Shown here: in pieces, positions 16,603 through 25,171 of the stretch | Numbering within the stretch: the stretch's first letter is position 1 | Layout: each line of letters begins with the position of its first letter | Origin: Bacteroidota bacterium | GTDB lineage: Bacteria; Bacteroidota; Bacteroidia; Bacteroidales; F082 | Assembly: GCA_024279935.1 (NCBI GenBank) | Contig: JAJRQZ010000032.1 | Coordinates: 1 to 33,825, forward strand | Reading direction: 5' to 3' | Length of the DNA stretch: 33,825 bases | Notes under the pieces: model-generated | What the model was told of the DNA's origin: nothing | The model's input: only the letters and a program-made list of their open reading frames with translations | Database searches by the model: none | Program-made: the position numbers and the translations under genes

Positions 16603-17854
16603 TATTCCTTTATGAATTTTTTCTCCAATGTTCCGCTGCCGCCACTCACCCTCGCAAAATACATTCCCGGTCTCAAATGCTTCAGGTTCATTTTTATCCT
16701 GTAGGAATCTTCCTTCCGGTCGATTGCATATTTCTTCATTTTCACCATGTTTCCCATGCTGTCATAAATCGAGACCTGATAATTGCCCTTGGGCAGCTTG
16801 GCAAAAAGGAGTGTTAGTTTTTTCTTGTTCAACGGATTGGGATAGATTTTGAAGTTAAAGCCATTTAATTTTGTTTCGGCCAGGGAAGAAGCATTCTCGC
16901 CTGTCCATCGTGTCGTGGAGAAATTATATATGGCAGGTCTGAAAAGGTCGTCTTCTCCGAGCTGATAATTCCTTTTTCCCCCTTTACAAAACATATTCCC
17001 TCAGTTTGCGTCGCCGGGATATTGAGCATGTCGATGCGGCGTTTGTTGCCCGAGAAAAAATCCTCGCCGTCAAAATCGAACATCAGCCACATAAAAGGTA
17101 TCCACGTGTGGTTCGTATAACCAACCAAAACCAGTTGCTTGCCGTTTTCGCTCAAACCGGCACCGGTTACAAGTCCCGAGGAGTTGAAAGTATAGAGCAA
17201 GCGGGCAATATAATCACCCTTCACCTTCGGCAGGCTATAAAGCTTGCTTTTATTGTCGCCTCTGTTTTTTGAGAACAGATAAAGTTTGTCAACACCAGCG
17301 ACAAGGGCTTCGCAATCGAAGTTGTTTTCCTTTTTCTTGGATATCTTATCCGGATAGTCGGGATAGGTAAATGTTATTTTTTCAGCAGCCACCACAGCAT
17401 CCAAGGAATCGGGGATATCCGACTTAGGTATAACATAGATGGCAAGGTCGTCACGGTTTCCGGAGTTGTTGCCGAAATCGCCAACATAAATAAAAACCCC
17501 GTCCTGGGCTATATCCTCCCAATCGACATTAGTGGCGCCTGACAGCCTTATCCTTTGAACAACATCACCGCTAAGGGTATCAAGCTTGTATATCACTGCT
17601 TTGCCGCCGCTATCGTTATGGGTCCAGTATCCATCGGCCCACGAGATAAGCCCTGAAGTTTCCTCTATCTCCTCATTCAGGAAAAAACGGAAATCCGGTT
17701 TGTATATCGTCGGGTTATATGAACAGCTTCCATCGTTTATTGTCGCATCGTCGCTAAAGTTGTTGGCCTGCGGATCGGTACAACCATATACATCTTGTGC
17801 ATCAGTACTATACGTACAAATCAAAAGCAATAACAACAAAACCGGGATCTTCAT
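16602..17854 (-). pseudogene. T9SS-sorted esterase-like/beta-propeller protein, split by a frameshift
   Basis: The first frame (17854-16865) has a signal peptide (about 1-19) and a Cys-rich GCTDPQANNF...DGSC repeat (about 25-45). It continues into a propeller-like domain with the segments NEEIEETSGL, VDWEDIA, YVGDFGNNSGNRDDLAIY and FDCEAL. These resemble SdiA-regulated/esterase-like phytase propellers. It then loses the family sequence and stops at 16865. The other frame (to 16602) restores continuity: AIYNFSTTRWTGENAS, then FKIYPNPLNKKKLTLLF ... GMYFARVSGG, a type A T9SS sorting domain. One missing base near 16942-16945 (an A4 run, T4 on the coding strand) accounts for the break; the rejoined protein is about 417 residues. 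As sequenced the product would lack its sorting signal. Confidence 0.82.
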
Positions 17855-17927
17855 AATTTATGGTTATTTAAATTGCAGGTGGCTGTCGGCCACAGTAAAT
17901 ATCATGCCATATCAATCCGAAACAATC

Positions 17928-18824
17928 CTATCCCCTCGGATAAATCTCATGCCTGGAGGCCTCGAAAGTATTTCTCAAAAGCATGGCTATTGTCATTGGG
18001 CCAACGCCGCCGGGCACCGGTGTGATAAAGGAGGCTTTCTTTTTAACTTGCTCAAAATCAACATCGCCAACAATTTCATAGCCTTTTTCGTTATTTGCGG
18101 GAATACGGTGTATCCCAACATCTATAACAACTGCACCCTCTTTTACCATATCTGCTTTCACAAATTGAGCTTGACCTATGGCACATATCAGGATATCGGC
18201 AGTTTTCATTATCTCTTCCATATTTTGTGTTCTGCTATGGCAGACTGTTACTGTCGCATTTCCCGGTTTTGTTTTTTTCGACATTAAAATGCTCATTGGC
18301 GAACCCACGATATTAGATCTTCCAAGGACAACGCAATGCTTTCCCTCCGTATCAATTTTATATCGCGACAGAAGTTCCATTATACCTGCGGGTGTTGCCG
18401 AAAGATATGCCTGTTGCCCGATAGCCATCCTTCCAACGTTCATCGGGTGAAAGCCGTCAACATCCTTGGATGGGTCGATACTTGATATAACTTTGTCAAC
18501 ATCAATATGTTTGGGGAGCGGAAGCTGGACGATGAAGCCGTCAACATCATCATCATCATTCAGAAAATCAATGGTCGAGAGCAATTCGTCCTCGCTTATA
18601 TCCTCTTTAAACTTATATGTTGATGATGTCATCCCCACCAATCGAGCGGCTTTTTCCTTGCTTGCCACATAGGTCTGGCTTGCCGGGTCCTCTCCGACTA
18701 TGATTGCTGCCAGGTGAGGTGCTTTCTCTTCCCTGTCTATTATTTCGGAGATCTCCTTGCGTATTTCCTCCTTTATCTTTTTGGAGACTTTTTTTCCATC
18801 AATGATTTTTGCTTCTTTACCCAT
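17928..18824 (-). CDS. folD: Bifunctional methylenetetrahydrofolate dehydrogenase/cyclohydrolase FolD
   Basis: Interconverts 5,10-methylene-, methenyl- and 10-formyl-tetrahydrofolate, supplying one-carbon units for purine and formyl-methionine synthesis. The 298-residue protein shows the catalytic YVASKEKA (Y52, K56), the VQLPLP motif (99-104), KDVDGFHP, the nucleotide-binding GRSNIVGSP (168-176) and PGGVGPMT (271-278). All expected motifs are present and the length is standard. It starts 46 bp downstream of the ffh stop, with no terminator between, so the two are probably cotranscribed. Confidence 0.96.
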   Translation of the reverse strand: MGKEAKIIDGKKVSKKIKEEIRKEISEIIDREEKAPHLAAIIVGEDPASQTYVASKEKAARLVGMTSSTYKFKEDISEDELLSTIDFLNDDDDVDGFIVQLPLPKHIDVDKVISSIDPSKDVDGFHPMNVGRMAIGQQAYLSATPAGIMELLSRYKIDTEGKHCVVLGRSNIVGSPMSILMSKKTKPGNATVTVCHSRTQNMEEIMKTADILICAIGQAQFVKADMVKEGAVVIDVGIHRIPANNEKGYEIVGDVDFEQVKKKASFITPVPGGVGPMTIAMLLRNTFEASRHEIYPRG

Positions 18825-18870
18825 TGCTTTAGTTATTCCTGTTTAGCCACACGGACTTGGCGTTCATCAT

Positions 18871-20205
18871 TTATCGTCTTTTCATGCCGTTCATCATATT
18901 TGCCATTTTCCTGCCACCGCCACCGGTCATCATTTTCATCATCTTCGATGTTTCGGCAAATTGCTTTATTAACCTATTGACTTCCTGAATGTTGGAACCG
19001 GCACCATTGGCGATGCGTTTGCGTCGGGAACCGTTCAGCAGTTTTGGGTTCTCGCGCTCCTCGGGGGTCATCGACTGTATTATGGCCTCTATCCCTATAA
19101 AAGCATCATCATCAATATCAACATCTTTAATGGCTCTGCTCATGCCCGGTATCATCCCCATCAGGTCTTTTACATTGCCCATTTTTTTAATCTGCTGGAT
19201 CTGTTTCATGAAATCGTTGAAGTTGAATTGGTTTTTCGCGATTTTCTTTTGCAGCTTCCTGGCTTCCTCCTCGTCGAACTGCTCCTGTGCTTTTTCAACC
19301 AATGAGACGATATCGCCCATTCCGAGTATCCTGTCGGCCATACGGCTCGGGTGGAACAGGTCGAGGGCATCCATTTTCTCGCCAATACCTACAAACTTGA
19401 TAGGCTTCTCAACAACTGACCTGATGGTAAGGGCAGCACCACCGCGGGTGTCGCCATCGAGTTTTGTAAGGACAACGCCATCGAAATTCAATAAATCGTT
19501 GAAGGCTTTGGCTGTGTTCACTGCATCCTGACCTGTCATGGAATCAACCACGAATAGTATTTCCTGCGGATTGATGGCTTTTTTGATATTTGATATCTCA
19601 GTCATCATTTCCTCATCAACGGCCAAACGTCCAGCCGTATCGACGACAACAATGTTTTTCCCGTATTCTTTTGCTCTTTTAACAGCATTTTTGGCAATCT
19701 GTACGGGATTTTTATTTTCTTCTTCAGTATAAACCTCGGCGCCAATCTGCTCACCTAGGACTTTCAGCTGGTTTATTGCCGCAGGGCGATAAACGTCAGC
19801 GGCAACAAGCATTACTTGCTTGCCTTTTTTGCTCTTCAGGTAATTGGCCAGCTTGGCCGAGAAAGTAGTTTTACCGGATCCCTGAAGACCTGCAATAAGA
19901 ATAACCGCAGGATCTCCTTTGGTATTTATGCCTACTTGTTCGCCGCCCATCAGCTCGGCAAGCTCGTCGTGAACGATCTTCACCATCAGCTCACCCGGCT
20001 TAATAGCATTAAGCACATCGGCGCCAAGGGCTTTGGCTTTAACTTTCGATGTAAATTCCTTTGCGATCTTATAACTTACGTCAGCCTCTATCAAGGCCTT
20101 CCTTATTTCTTTAACCGACTCGGCAACATTGATCTCGGTAATGCTCCCGTGCCCCTTGAGTATCTTGAACGACCTGTCCAGCCTGTCGCTTAATCCTTCA
20201 AACAT
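18871..20205 (-). CDS. ffh: Signal recognition particle protein Ffh
   Basis: The SRP GTPase that binds signal sequences and SRP RNA and delivers ribosomes to FtsY at the membrane. The 444-residue protein starts with the N domain (MFEGLSDRLDRSFKILKGHG). The G domain has GLQGSGKTT (106-114), the DVYRPAA loop, DTAGR (189-193) and TKLDGD (247-252). The C-terminal M domain is methionine-rich, with NGSRRKRIANGAGS binding SRP RNA and a GGGGRKMANMMNGMKRR tail. The frame continues to a TTG at 20229, but that codon lies in a -7 promoter element, so ATG 20205 is the likely start. Divergent from the deoxysugar cluster. Confidence 0.97.
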   Translation of the reverse strand: MFEGLSDRLDRSFKILKGHGSITEINVAESVKEIRKALIEADVSYKIAKEFTSKVKAKALGADVLNAIKPGELMVKIVHDELAELMGGEQVGINTKGDPAVILIAGLQGSGKTTFSAKLANYLKSKKGKQVMLVAADVYRPAAINQLKVLGEQIGAEVYTEEENKNPVQIAKNAVKRAKEYGKNIVVVDTAGRLAVDEEMMTEISNIKKAINPQEILFVVDSMTGQDAVNTAKAFNDLLNFDGVVLTKLDGDTRGGAALTIRSVVEKPIKFVGIGEKMDALDLFHPSRMADRILGMGDIVSLVEKAQEQFDEEEARKLQKKIAKNQFNFNDFMKQIQQIKKMGNVKDLMGMIPGMSRAIKDVDIDDDAFIGIEAIIQSMTPEERENPKLLNGSRRKRIANGAGSNIQEVNRLIKQFAETSKMMKMMTGGGGRKMANMMNGMKRR

Positions 20206-20226
20206 ATTATGCGTTTTTTTAGGCTG

Positions 20227-20234
20227 CAAAAGTA
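20227..20234 (-). promoter_or_regulatory. -7 promoter element (TACTTTTG) of ffh
   Basis: Exact TAnnTTTG on the minus strand, 21 bp before ATG 20205. It overlaps the alternative TTG start. The -33 position does not hold TTTG. Confidence 0.5.
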
Positions 20235-20392
20235 TAAAAAAAAGCCTTATCGAGATGCATGTATTTACCCGCTGTTGTTTGAAATAATATCAGGCAGGGC
20301 ATTTACTTTCATTGATTTTGAGTTTAGGCCCACCCATTGTTGATTTTTCCATACTTTTACATTTTTTGAGAAATGTTTTTCTTTTTCAATAT

Positions 20393-21843
20393 ATGGATAG
20401 TAACCAAATAAATAACTTATTCTTAAGGAGTGCTTTAACGGAAGAAAACCCGATTATCGCAACAAGCGAGGTAATACCATGGATGCGGGAAAGGGAGGGC
20501 AGCGTGGATGTTGAAGTTGAACGAATCCCATTCAGCAAACTGACCCAATGGCATTTTGACAAAGAAAAAGGAAACCTGCGGCACATTAGCGGCAAGTTTT
20601 CTCCATCGAAGGAATCAAGGTCTCAACAAATATGGGGAAAGTGCTGAATTGGGAGCAGCCAATTATAAACCAGCCTGAAGTAGGGCTGCTTGGGATTCTA
20701 ACGAAAGAAGTGAACGGAATTTTATACTTCTTGCTTCAGGCGAAGATCGAGCCCGGCAACATAAACATGGTTCAACTAGCCCCTACGCTGCAAGCCACCG
20801 AAAGCAATTTCACCAGGGTCCACAAAGGCAGGAAACCACTTTTCCTCGATTATTTTATCAATGCTGACAAAGACAATATCCTGCTTAACCAGCTACAAAG
20901 CGAGCAGGGCGCCAGGTTCTTGAAGAAAAGAAACAGGAATATCATTGTTATCACCGAAAACGAAATTCCCGACGACAAGGACTTTATCTGGCTAAGCCTG
21001 GCCCAGATAAAAAAACTCATGAAATATGACAACTTTATCAACATGGACACCAGAACCGTTGTCTCGGGCATCCCCTACGGAAAATATACTGCCGATCAGC
21101 TAACTCTATTCGAGACATATAACGTCAAAACCAACGAGAACGCATTCAGTTACGATTTGCTCCGCTCATCCCTGGACTACGATTCCGCGCTTAATTCGTT
21201 CGACGAAATTATTACATGGTTCACTTCGCTGAAAGCAAAATACAGGCTTCTGGTCGAGAAAAAACCATTGTTTAATTTGAAAGACTGGACGATAGGGGAT
21301 TCTTCCATCTATCACGCCAGACAAAAATATTTCAAGGTGTTCGCTGCCAACATAAACATTGGCAACCGTGAGGTAAGCAGTTGGCAACAACCTCTTGTAG
21401 AGCCTGTTGACGATGGCATCATAGCCTTTATAGTTAAAAAGATAAATGGCGTGATGCATTTGCTTGTACAGGCAAAACTTGAATGCGGCAATTATGATAT
21501 CCTGGAGATGGCCCCCACAGTTCAATGTATTACCGACAGTTATAACGTGGGCGAGGATCTGCCATTTTTGAACTATATCCTCAATGCAAGGCCTGAACAG
21601 ATAAAACTTGACACTTTGCAATCGGAAGAAGGGGGAAGATTTTATAAAGAGCAAAACAGGAATATGATTATCCAGGCCGGTGAGGATTTCCCCATGGACA
21701 TTCCTGAGAATTTTATTTGGCTTACAATTAGTCAGTTAAGTATGTTCCTGAAATTTAACAATTACTTAAATATACAGTCGAGAAGTTTATTGGCAGCACT
21801 CGACTTTTTACAAGAATTTGAATTTATCTCGGGTGAGCTATGA
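20393..21843 (+). pseudogene. NDP-hexose 2,3-dehydratase (EvaA/TylX3-like), split by a frameshift
   Basis: This family removes the C2 hydroxyl of NDP-4-keto-6-deoxyhexoses, giving 3,4-diketo-2,6-dideoxy sugars. The first frame (ATG 20393) covers the N-terminus, including VERIPFSKLTQWHFD and LRHISGKF, then goes out of frame and stops at 20647. The second frame resumes with FSIEGIKVSTNMGKVLNW and runs to 21843. A missing T in the run at 20597-20600 explains the break; the rejoined protein has about 483 residues, normal for the family. Two similar halves are visible: WEQPIINQPEVGLLGIL / WQQPLVEPVDDGIIAFI, each followed by LQAK-like, QLAPT/EMAPT and LQSEQGARF/LQSEEGGRF. Its stop overlaps the next start by four bases. 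Confidence 0.88.
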
Positions 21844-22988
21844 AAATACCGTTCAACAAACCGTATATTTCAGCCAAGGCTGAAGAATACATGACCGAGG
21901 CTTTGAGATCACAAAGGCATTCCGGAAATAACGCCTTCGGACAGAAAGCCGTCAATTTCATGAAACAAAAATATGGCTTCAACGAGGTTTTTTTGACCCC
22001 CTCCTGTACCTCGGCCATGGAGATGGGCGCATTGCTGACCGGGATAAAACCCGGCGACGAAGTTATACTACCCTCATATACATTTAGTTCCACTGTAAAT
22101 GCCGTTGTTATTTTCGGCGCAGAACCGGTTTTCTGTGAAATAGACCCTAACACATTGAACATAGATGCCTCAAAAATAGAAGCCCATATAAGTCCCAGGA
22201 CCAAAATGATCATACCTATTGATTATGCGGGCATTTCTTGTGAAATTGAGCAAATAATGGATATCGCCAAAAGGCACGATCTTATTGTAATGCAGGATTG
22301 CGCCCAGTCGTTCGGCGGATATTTCAACGGAAAGCCTAATGGAAGCATCCCGCATCTGGCGGCATTTAGTTTTCACGAAACAAAAAACATGAATGCCGGT
22401 GGCGAGGGTGGCGGACTGGTCGTCAACATTCCCGAATGGCATCAGAAAGCATATTTCATGCAAGAAAAAGGCACCGACAGAAGATTGGTTCTCGATGGTG
22501 TAAAAAGCAAATATTCGTGGGTTGACAAGGGAAGCAGTTATTTGCTCTCCGATATTTTGGCAGCCGCCTTATTGAGTCAGCTTGAAAGCGAGGAGGAAAT
22601 TATCAGTAAAAGAAAACAAGTTACCGATGCATATTACAAACTATTCAGCATTTTTAAAAAGAAAGGGAACTTAAACATATATAGTGTAAAAAACCATATA
22701 AGAACCAATCACCACGCTTTTTGGGTTGTGTTCGACAATGCAGGGACCAGGAGCCTGTTCATGGAAAAATTAAGGGCTTTCGATATATTTGTTTACATCG
22801 GTTATATGCCTTTACACTCTTCGCCCATGGGGGCAATATTCGGCTACAAGCCTGACAGCCTGCCTATTACGGAGGCAATAAGCGAAAGGGTCGTGCGCCT
22901 GCCGTTTTATGCCGGGATGGCTGACGAAGGTTTAAATTATACCATCGAGAAAATGCATTTGGTTTTAAGTGAGATTTATGGCAAGTAA
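21840..22988 (+). CDS. RffA/WecE-like dTDP-4-keto-sugar aminotransferase
   Basis: PLP-dependent DegT/DnrJ/EryC1-family enzyme, closest by eye to E. coli RffA (WecE), which aminates C4 of dTDP-4-keto-6-deoxyglucose. The 382-residue protein opens with IPFNKP and has FLTPSCTSAMEMGALL (substrate/PLP phosphate region), GDEVILPSYTFSST, D153 in MQDCAQSF (PLP ring nitrogen) and the Schiff-base lysine K182 in SFHETKN, followed by AGGEGG. The C-terminal half has NHHAFWVVF and PLHSSPMG. The start overlaps the preceding stop as ATGA. In this context it probably installs the 4-amino group after C2 deoxygenation and C3 reduction; E. coli RffA itself acts on the 2-hydroxylated sugar. Confidence 0.9.
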   Translation: MKIPFNKPYISAKAEEYMTEALRSQRHSGNNAFGQKAVNFMKQKYGFNEVFLTPSCTSAMEMGALLTGIKPGDEVILPSYTFSSTVNAVVIFGAEPVFCEIDPNTLNIDASKIEAHISPRTKMIIPIDYAGISCEIEQIMDIAKRHDLIVMQDCAQSFGGYFNGKPNGSIPHLAAFSFHETKNMNAGGEGGGLVVNIPEWHQKAYFMQEKGTDRRLVLDGVKSKYSWVDKGSSYLLSDILAAALLSQLESEEEIISKRKQVTDAYYKLFSIFKKKGNLNIYSVKNHIRTNHHAFWVVFDNAGTRSLFMEKLRAFDIFVYIGYMPLHSSPMGAIFGYKPDSLPITEAISERVVRLPFYAGMADEGLNYTIEKMHLVLSEIYGK

Positions 22989-23955
22989 AAACAAACTTCG
23001 ATTTTGCGTAATTGGCTGTGGTAATATCTCATTGAAATATTCCATCAATGCCTTGATTGAATCTGAAAACAGCGAAGTTGTTGTTTGTGTTGACCATGGG
23101 CAATCGAAAAAGAAAATTGTTGAAGAAAGGTTCAGGCTCCCGTTCGAGACAAGTTTTGGCAGGGCTTTGAAGGACTATGATTTTGACGCCGTTTACATAG
23201 CCACGCCCACGGCCTCGCATAAGGAATTCGCCCTGGAGGCAGCAGAAAACAAAAAACATATCTTATGTGAAAAATCGCTGGCTGCCAATTTCGTTGATGC
23301 TAAAGAAATCATCATGGCAGCCCAAAACAACAAGCTCGGACTATTTGAAGGTTTTATGTATCAGTTTCACAACCAAAATGTATTTATACGGGAAATGCTA
23401 AAAAACAATGTCATAGGGGAAGTGTTCATGATAAACGCATGGTTTGGCTTCCCCAAGAGACGAAATACCGATTTTCGCTTAATAAAGCATAAGGGCGGTG
23501 GCGGATTGCTGGATGCAGGGGCATATACAGTTCATTTGGCAAGAAATATCCTTGCTGCGGAACCAATTAATATAAATGCCGACCTGCAGATAAGAAAAGA
23601 AATCGATATTAGCGGGAGCATAAACCTGGGCTTCACCCAAAACCGACATGCCCATCTTTATTACAGCATGGATTCGTTTTACAAAAACAAGTATGAACTA
23701 TGGGGGAAAAAGGGGAATATAAGAGTTGAACGAGCCTTTTCCGTTGCCCCGGACTACGAGCCCGAAATAATTATCGAGACTAAAGAGGGCGTCGAAAAAA
23801 TCACATTAAAGCCTGACAATCATTTCATTAAAGAGATAGATTATTTTTGCGAAAACCACTTGCGGCCATCGGTTCGTAAACAATGGTATAAAGAGGCAGC
23901 GGCACAGGCCATGACCTTGGAGAATATTGTTCAATGGAATAATGCTGCCGGATGA
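22978..23955 (+). CDS. Gfo/Idh/MocA-family oxidoreductase, probable NDP-sugar 3-ketoreductase
   Basis: NAD(P)-dependent oxidoreductase of 325 residues. The Rossmann motif is VIGCGNIS (11-18). It has YIATPTASH and the catalytic lysine K99 in CEKSLA, where serine replaces the more common proline of EKP. The substrate-domain segment GGGGLLDAGAYTVHLAR places D179 and H186 in the expected positions. The ATG lies 11 bp inside the end of the aminotransferase gene. In deoxysugar clusters, Gfo/Idh members such as KijD10 and SpnN reduce the C3 ketone formed by the 2,3-dehydratase. The same role here is an inference from gene neighbours. Confidence 0.87.
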   Translation: MASKNKLRFCVIGCGNISLKYSINALIESENSEVVVCVDHGQSKKKIVEERFRLPFETSFGRALKDYDFDAVYIATPTASHKEFALEAAENKKHILCEKSLAANFVDAKEIIMAAQNNKLGLFEGFMYQFHNQNVFIREMLKNNVIGEVFMINAWFGFPKRRNTDFRLIKHKGGGGLLDAGAYTVHLARNILAAEPININADLQIRKEIDISGSINLGFTQNRHAHLYYSMDSFYKNKYELWGKKGNIRVERAFSVAPDYEPEIIIETKEGVEKITLKPDNHFIKEIDYFCENHLRPSVRKQWYKEAAAQAMTLENIVQWNNAAG

Positions 23956-24034
23956 GGATTTTTATATCAGCAAAATATTCACATGCACCTTATTGCAGAA
24001 TTTTGCAATATTTGCAAACTTAAAATAAGAGGAA

Positions 24035-25171
24035 GTGATAATTGCCGTAAACACACGATTGTTATTAAAGAATAAACTTGAAGGTATCGGATGGTTCACT
24101 TATGAATCGCTGAAACGTATTGTAAATCAGCACCCTGAACATAAGTTTTACTTTATTTTTGACAGAAAATACGATAACGACTTCATATTCTCGCAAAATG
24201 TAAAACCCATCGTAATCGGTCCGCAAGCACGGCATCCGTTTCTTTTTTATTTATGGTATGAGTGGTCTATTCCACGAGTCTTAAAGAAAATAAAAGCAGA
24301 TTTATTCTTATCCCCGGACGCCTTTGGTTCACTGAGGGCGAAAACAAAAACCCTGACGGTCATCCATGATTTGAACTTTGAGCACTTCCCGAATATAATG
24401 CCGCGTTTAACACAAAAGTATTATAAATACCTAAGTCCTAAATTTGCCGTATCGGCAGATAGGATAGCCACGGTATCCGAGTTCTCCAAAAGAGATATTG
24501 TTGAACAGTACGGTGTTCCGGCAAACAAGATAGATGTCGTGTATAACGGCGCTAACCCGAAGTTCAAGCCCATATCCGGGGAACAAAAAACCTTCACGAA
24601 AAACAAATACACCGGCGGGAATGATTTTTTTGTCTTCATAGGCGCGCTAAATCCCAGGAAAAACCTGATAAACCTTTTTAAGGCCTTCGACATATACAAA
24701 CGTAACAACAAAACGGAGGTGAAACTGTTAATTGTCGGAGAGAAAATGTACTGGCCGGGCGAAATAAAGTCTGTTTATGAGGAGATGGAATTCGAACAAG
24801 ACGTGATTTTTGCAGGAAGGCTCGAACCGGACGAACTGTATAAAGTTGTAGGGTCGGCCATAGCAGTTACTTATGTTTCGATATTTGAGGGTTTTGGCAT
24901 TCCGATAGTGGAGGCATGGTATGCCGAAACGCCTGTACTAACATCTAATGTAACATCGATGCCTGAGATAGCAGGCGATGCGGCACTGATTACAGACCCT
25001 TACGAACCTGAAAGCATTGCCGCAGCACTAAAAAGTATTACCTTTGATGCTGGACTGCGCAATAAATTAATAGAAAAAGGAAGAAAGAGAAGGCCTAGGT
25101 TTACCTGGCAGAAAACAGCCGACAAACTTTGGTCATCGATAGAAAGAACCATAAACCAATCGCAAAAATGA
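24035..25171 (+). CDS. GT4-family glycosyltransferase
   Basis: Retaining GT-B glycosyltransferase of 378 residues. The N-terminal Rossmann half begins IIAVNTRLLLKNKLEGIG, the loop where GT4 enzymes bind the acceptor. The C-terminal half carries FIGALNPRKN and the nucleotide-sugar motif FEGFGIPIVEA (E285 and E293, the EX7E pair). There is no signal peptide or membrane span, so it would act on the cytoplasmic side of the membrane. The GTG at 24035 is preceded by AAGAGGAA, close to a Shine-Dalgarno. A 79-bp gap with a small inverted repeat separates it from the oxidoreductase gene. It is the natural candidate to transfer the sugar made by the three preceding genes, but donor and acceptor are not shown. 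Confidence 0.88.
   Translation: MIIAVNTRLLLKNKLEGIGWFTYESLKRIVNQHPEHKFYFIFDRKYDNDFIFSQNVKPIVIGPQARHPFLFYLWYEWSIPRVLKKIKADLFLSPDAFGSLRAKTKTLTVIHDLNFEHFPNIMPRLTQKYYKYLSPKFAVSADRIATVSEFSKRDIVEQYGVPANKIDVVYNGANPKFKPISGEQKTFTKNKYTGGNDFFVFIGALNPRKNLINLFKAFDIYKRNNKTEVKLLIVGEKMYWPGEIKSVYEEMEFEQDVIFAGRLEPDELYKVVGSAIAVTYVSIFEGFGIPIVEAWYAETPVLTSNVTSMPEIAGDAALITDPYEPESIAAALKSITFDAGLRNKLIEKGRKRRPRFTWQKTADKLWSSIERTINQSQK

Noticed and set aside
18989-19531. 180-codon plus-strand frame opposite ffh
   Set aside because: It lies inside the M and G domains of Ffh, and its Ser/Phe-rich translation is typical of an antisense shadow.
23991-24017. Inverted repeat TATTGC/GCAATA before the glycosyltransferase as terminator or operator
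   Set aside because: Six-bp AT-rich arms without a T-tract, too weak to support either role.
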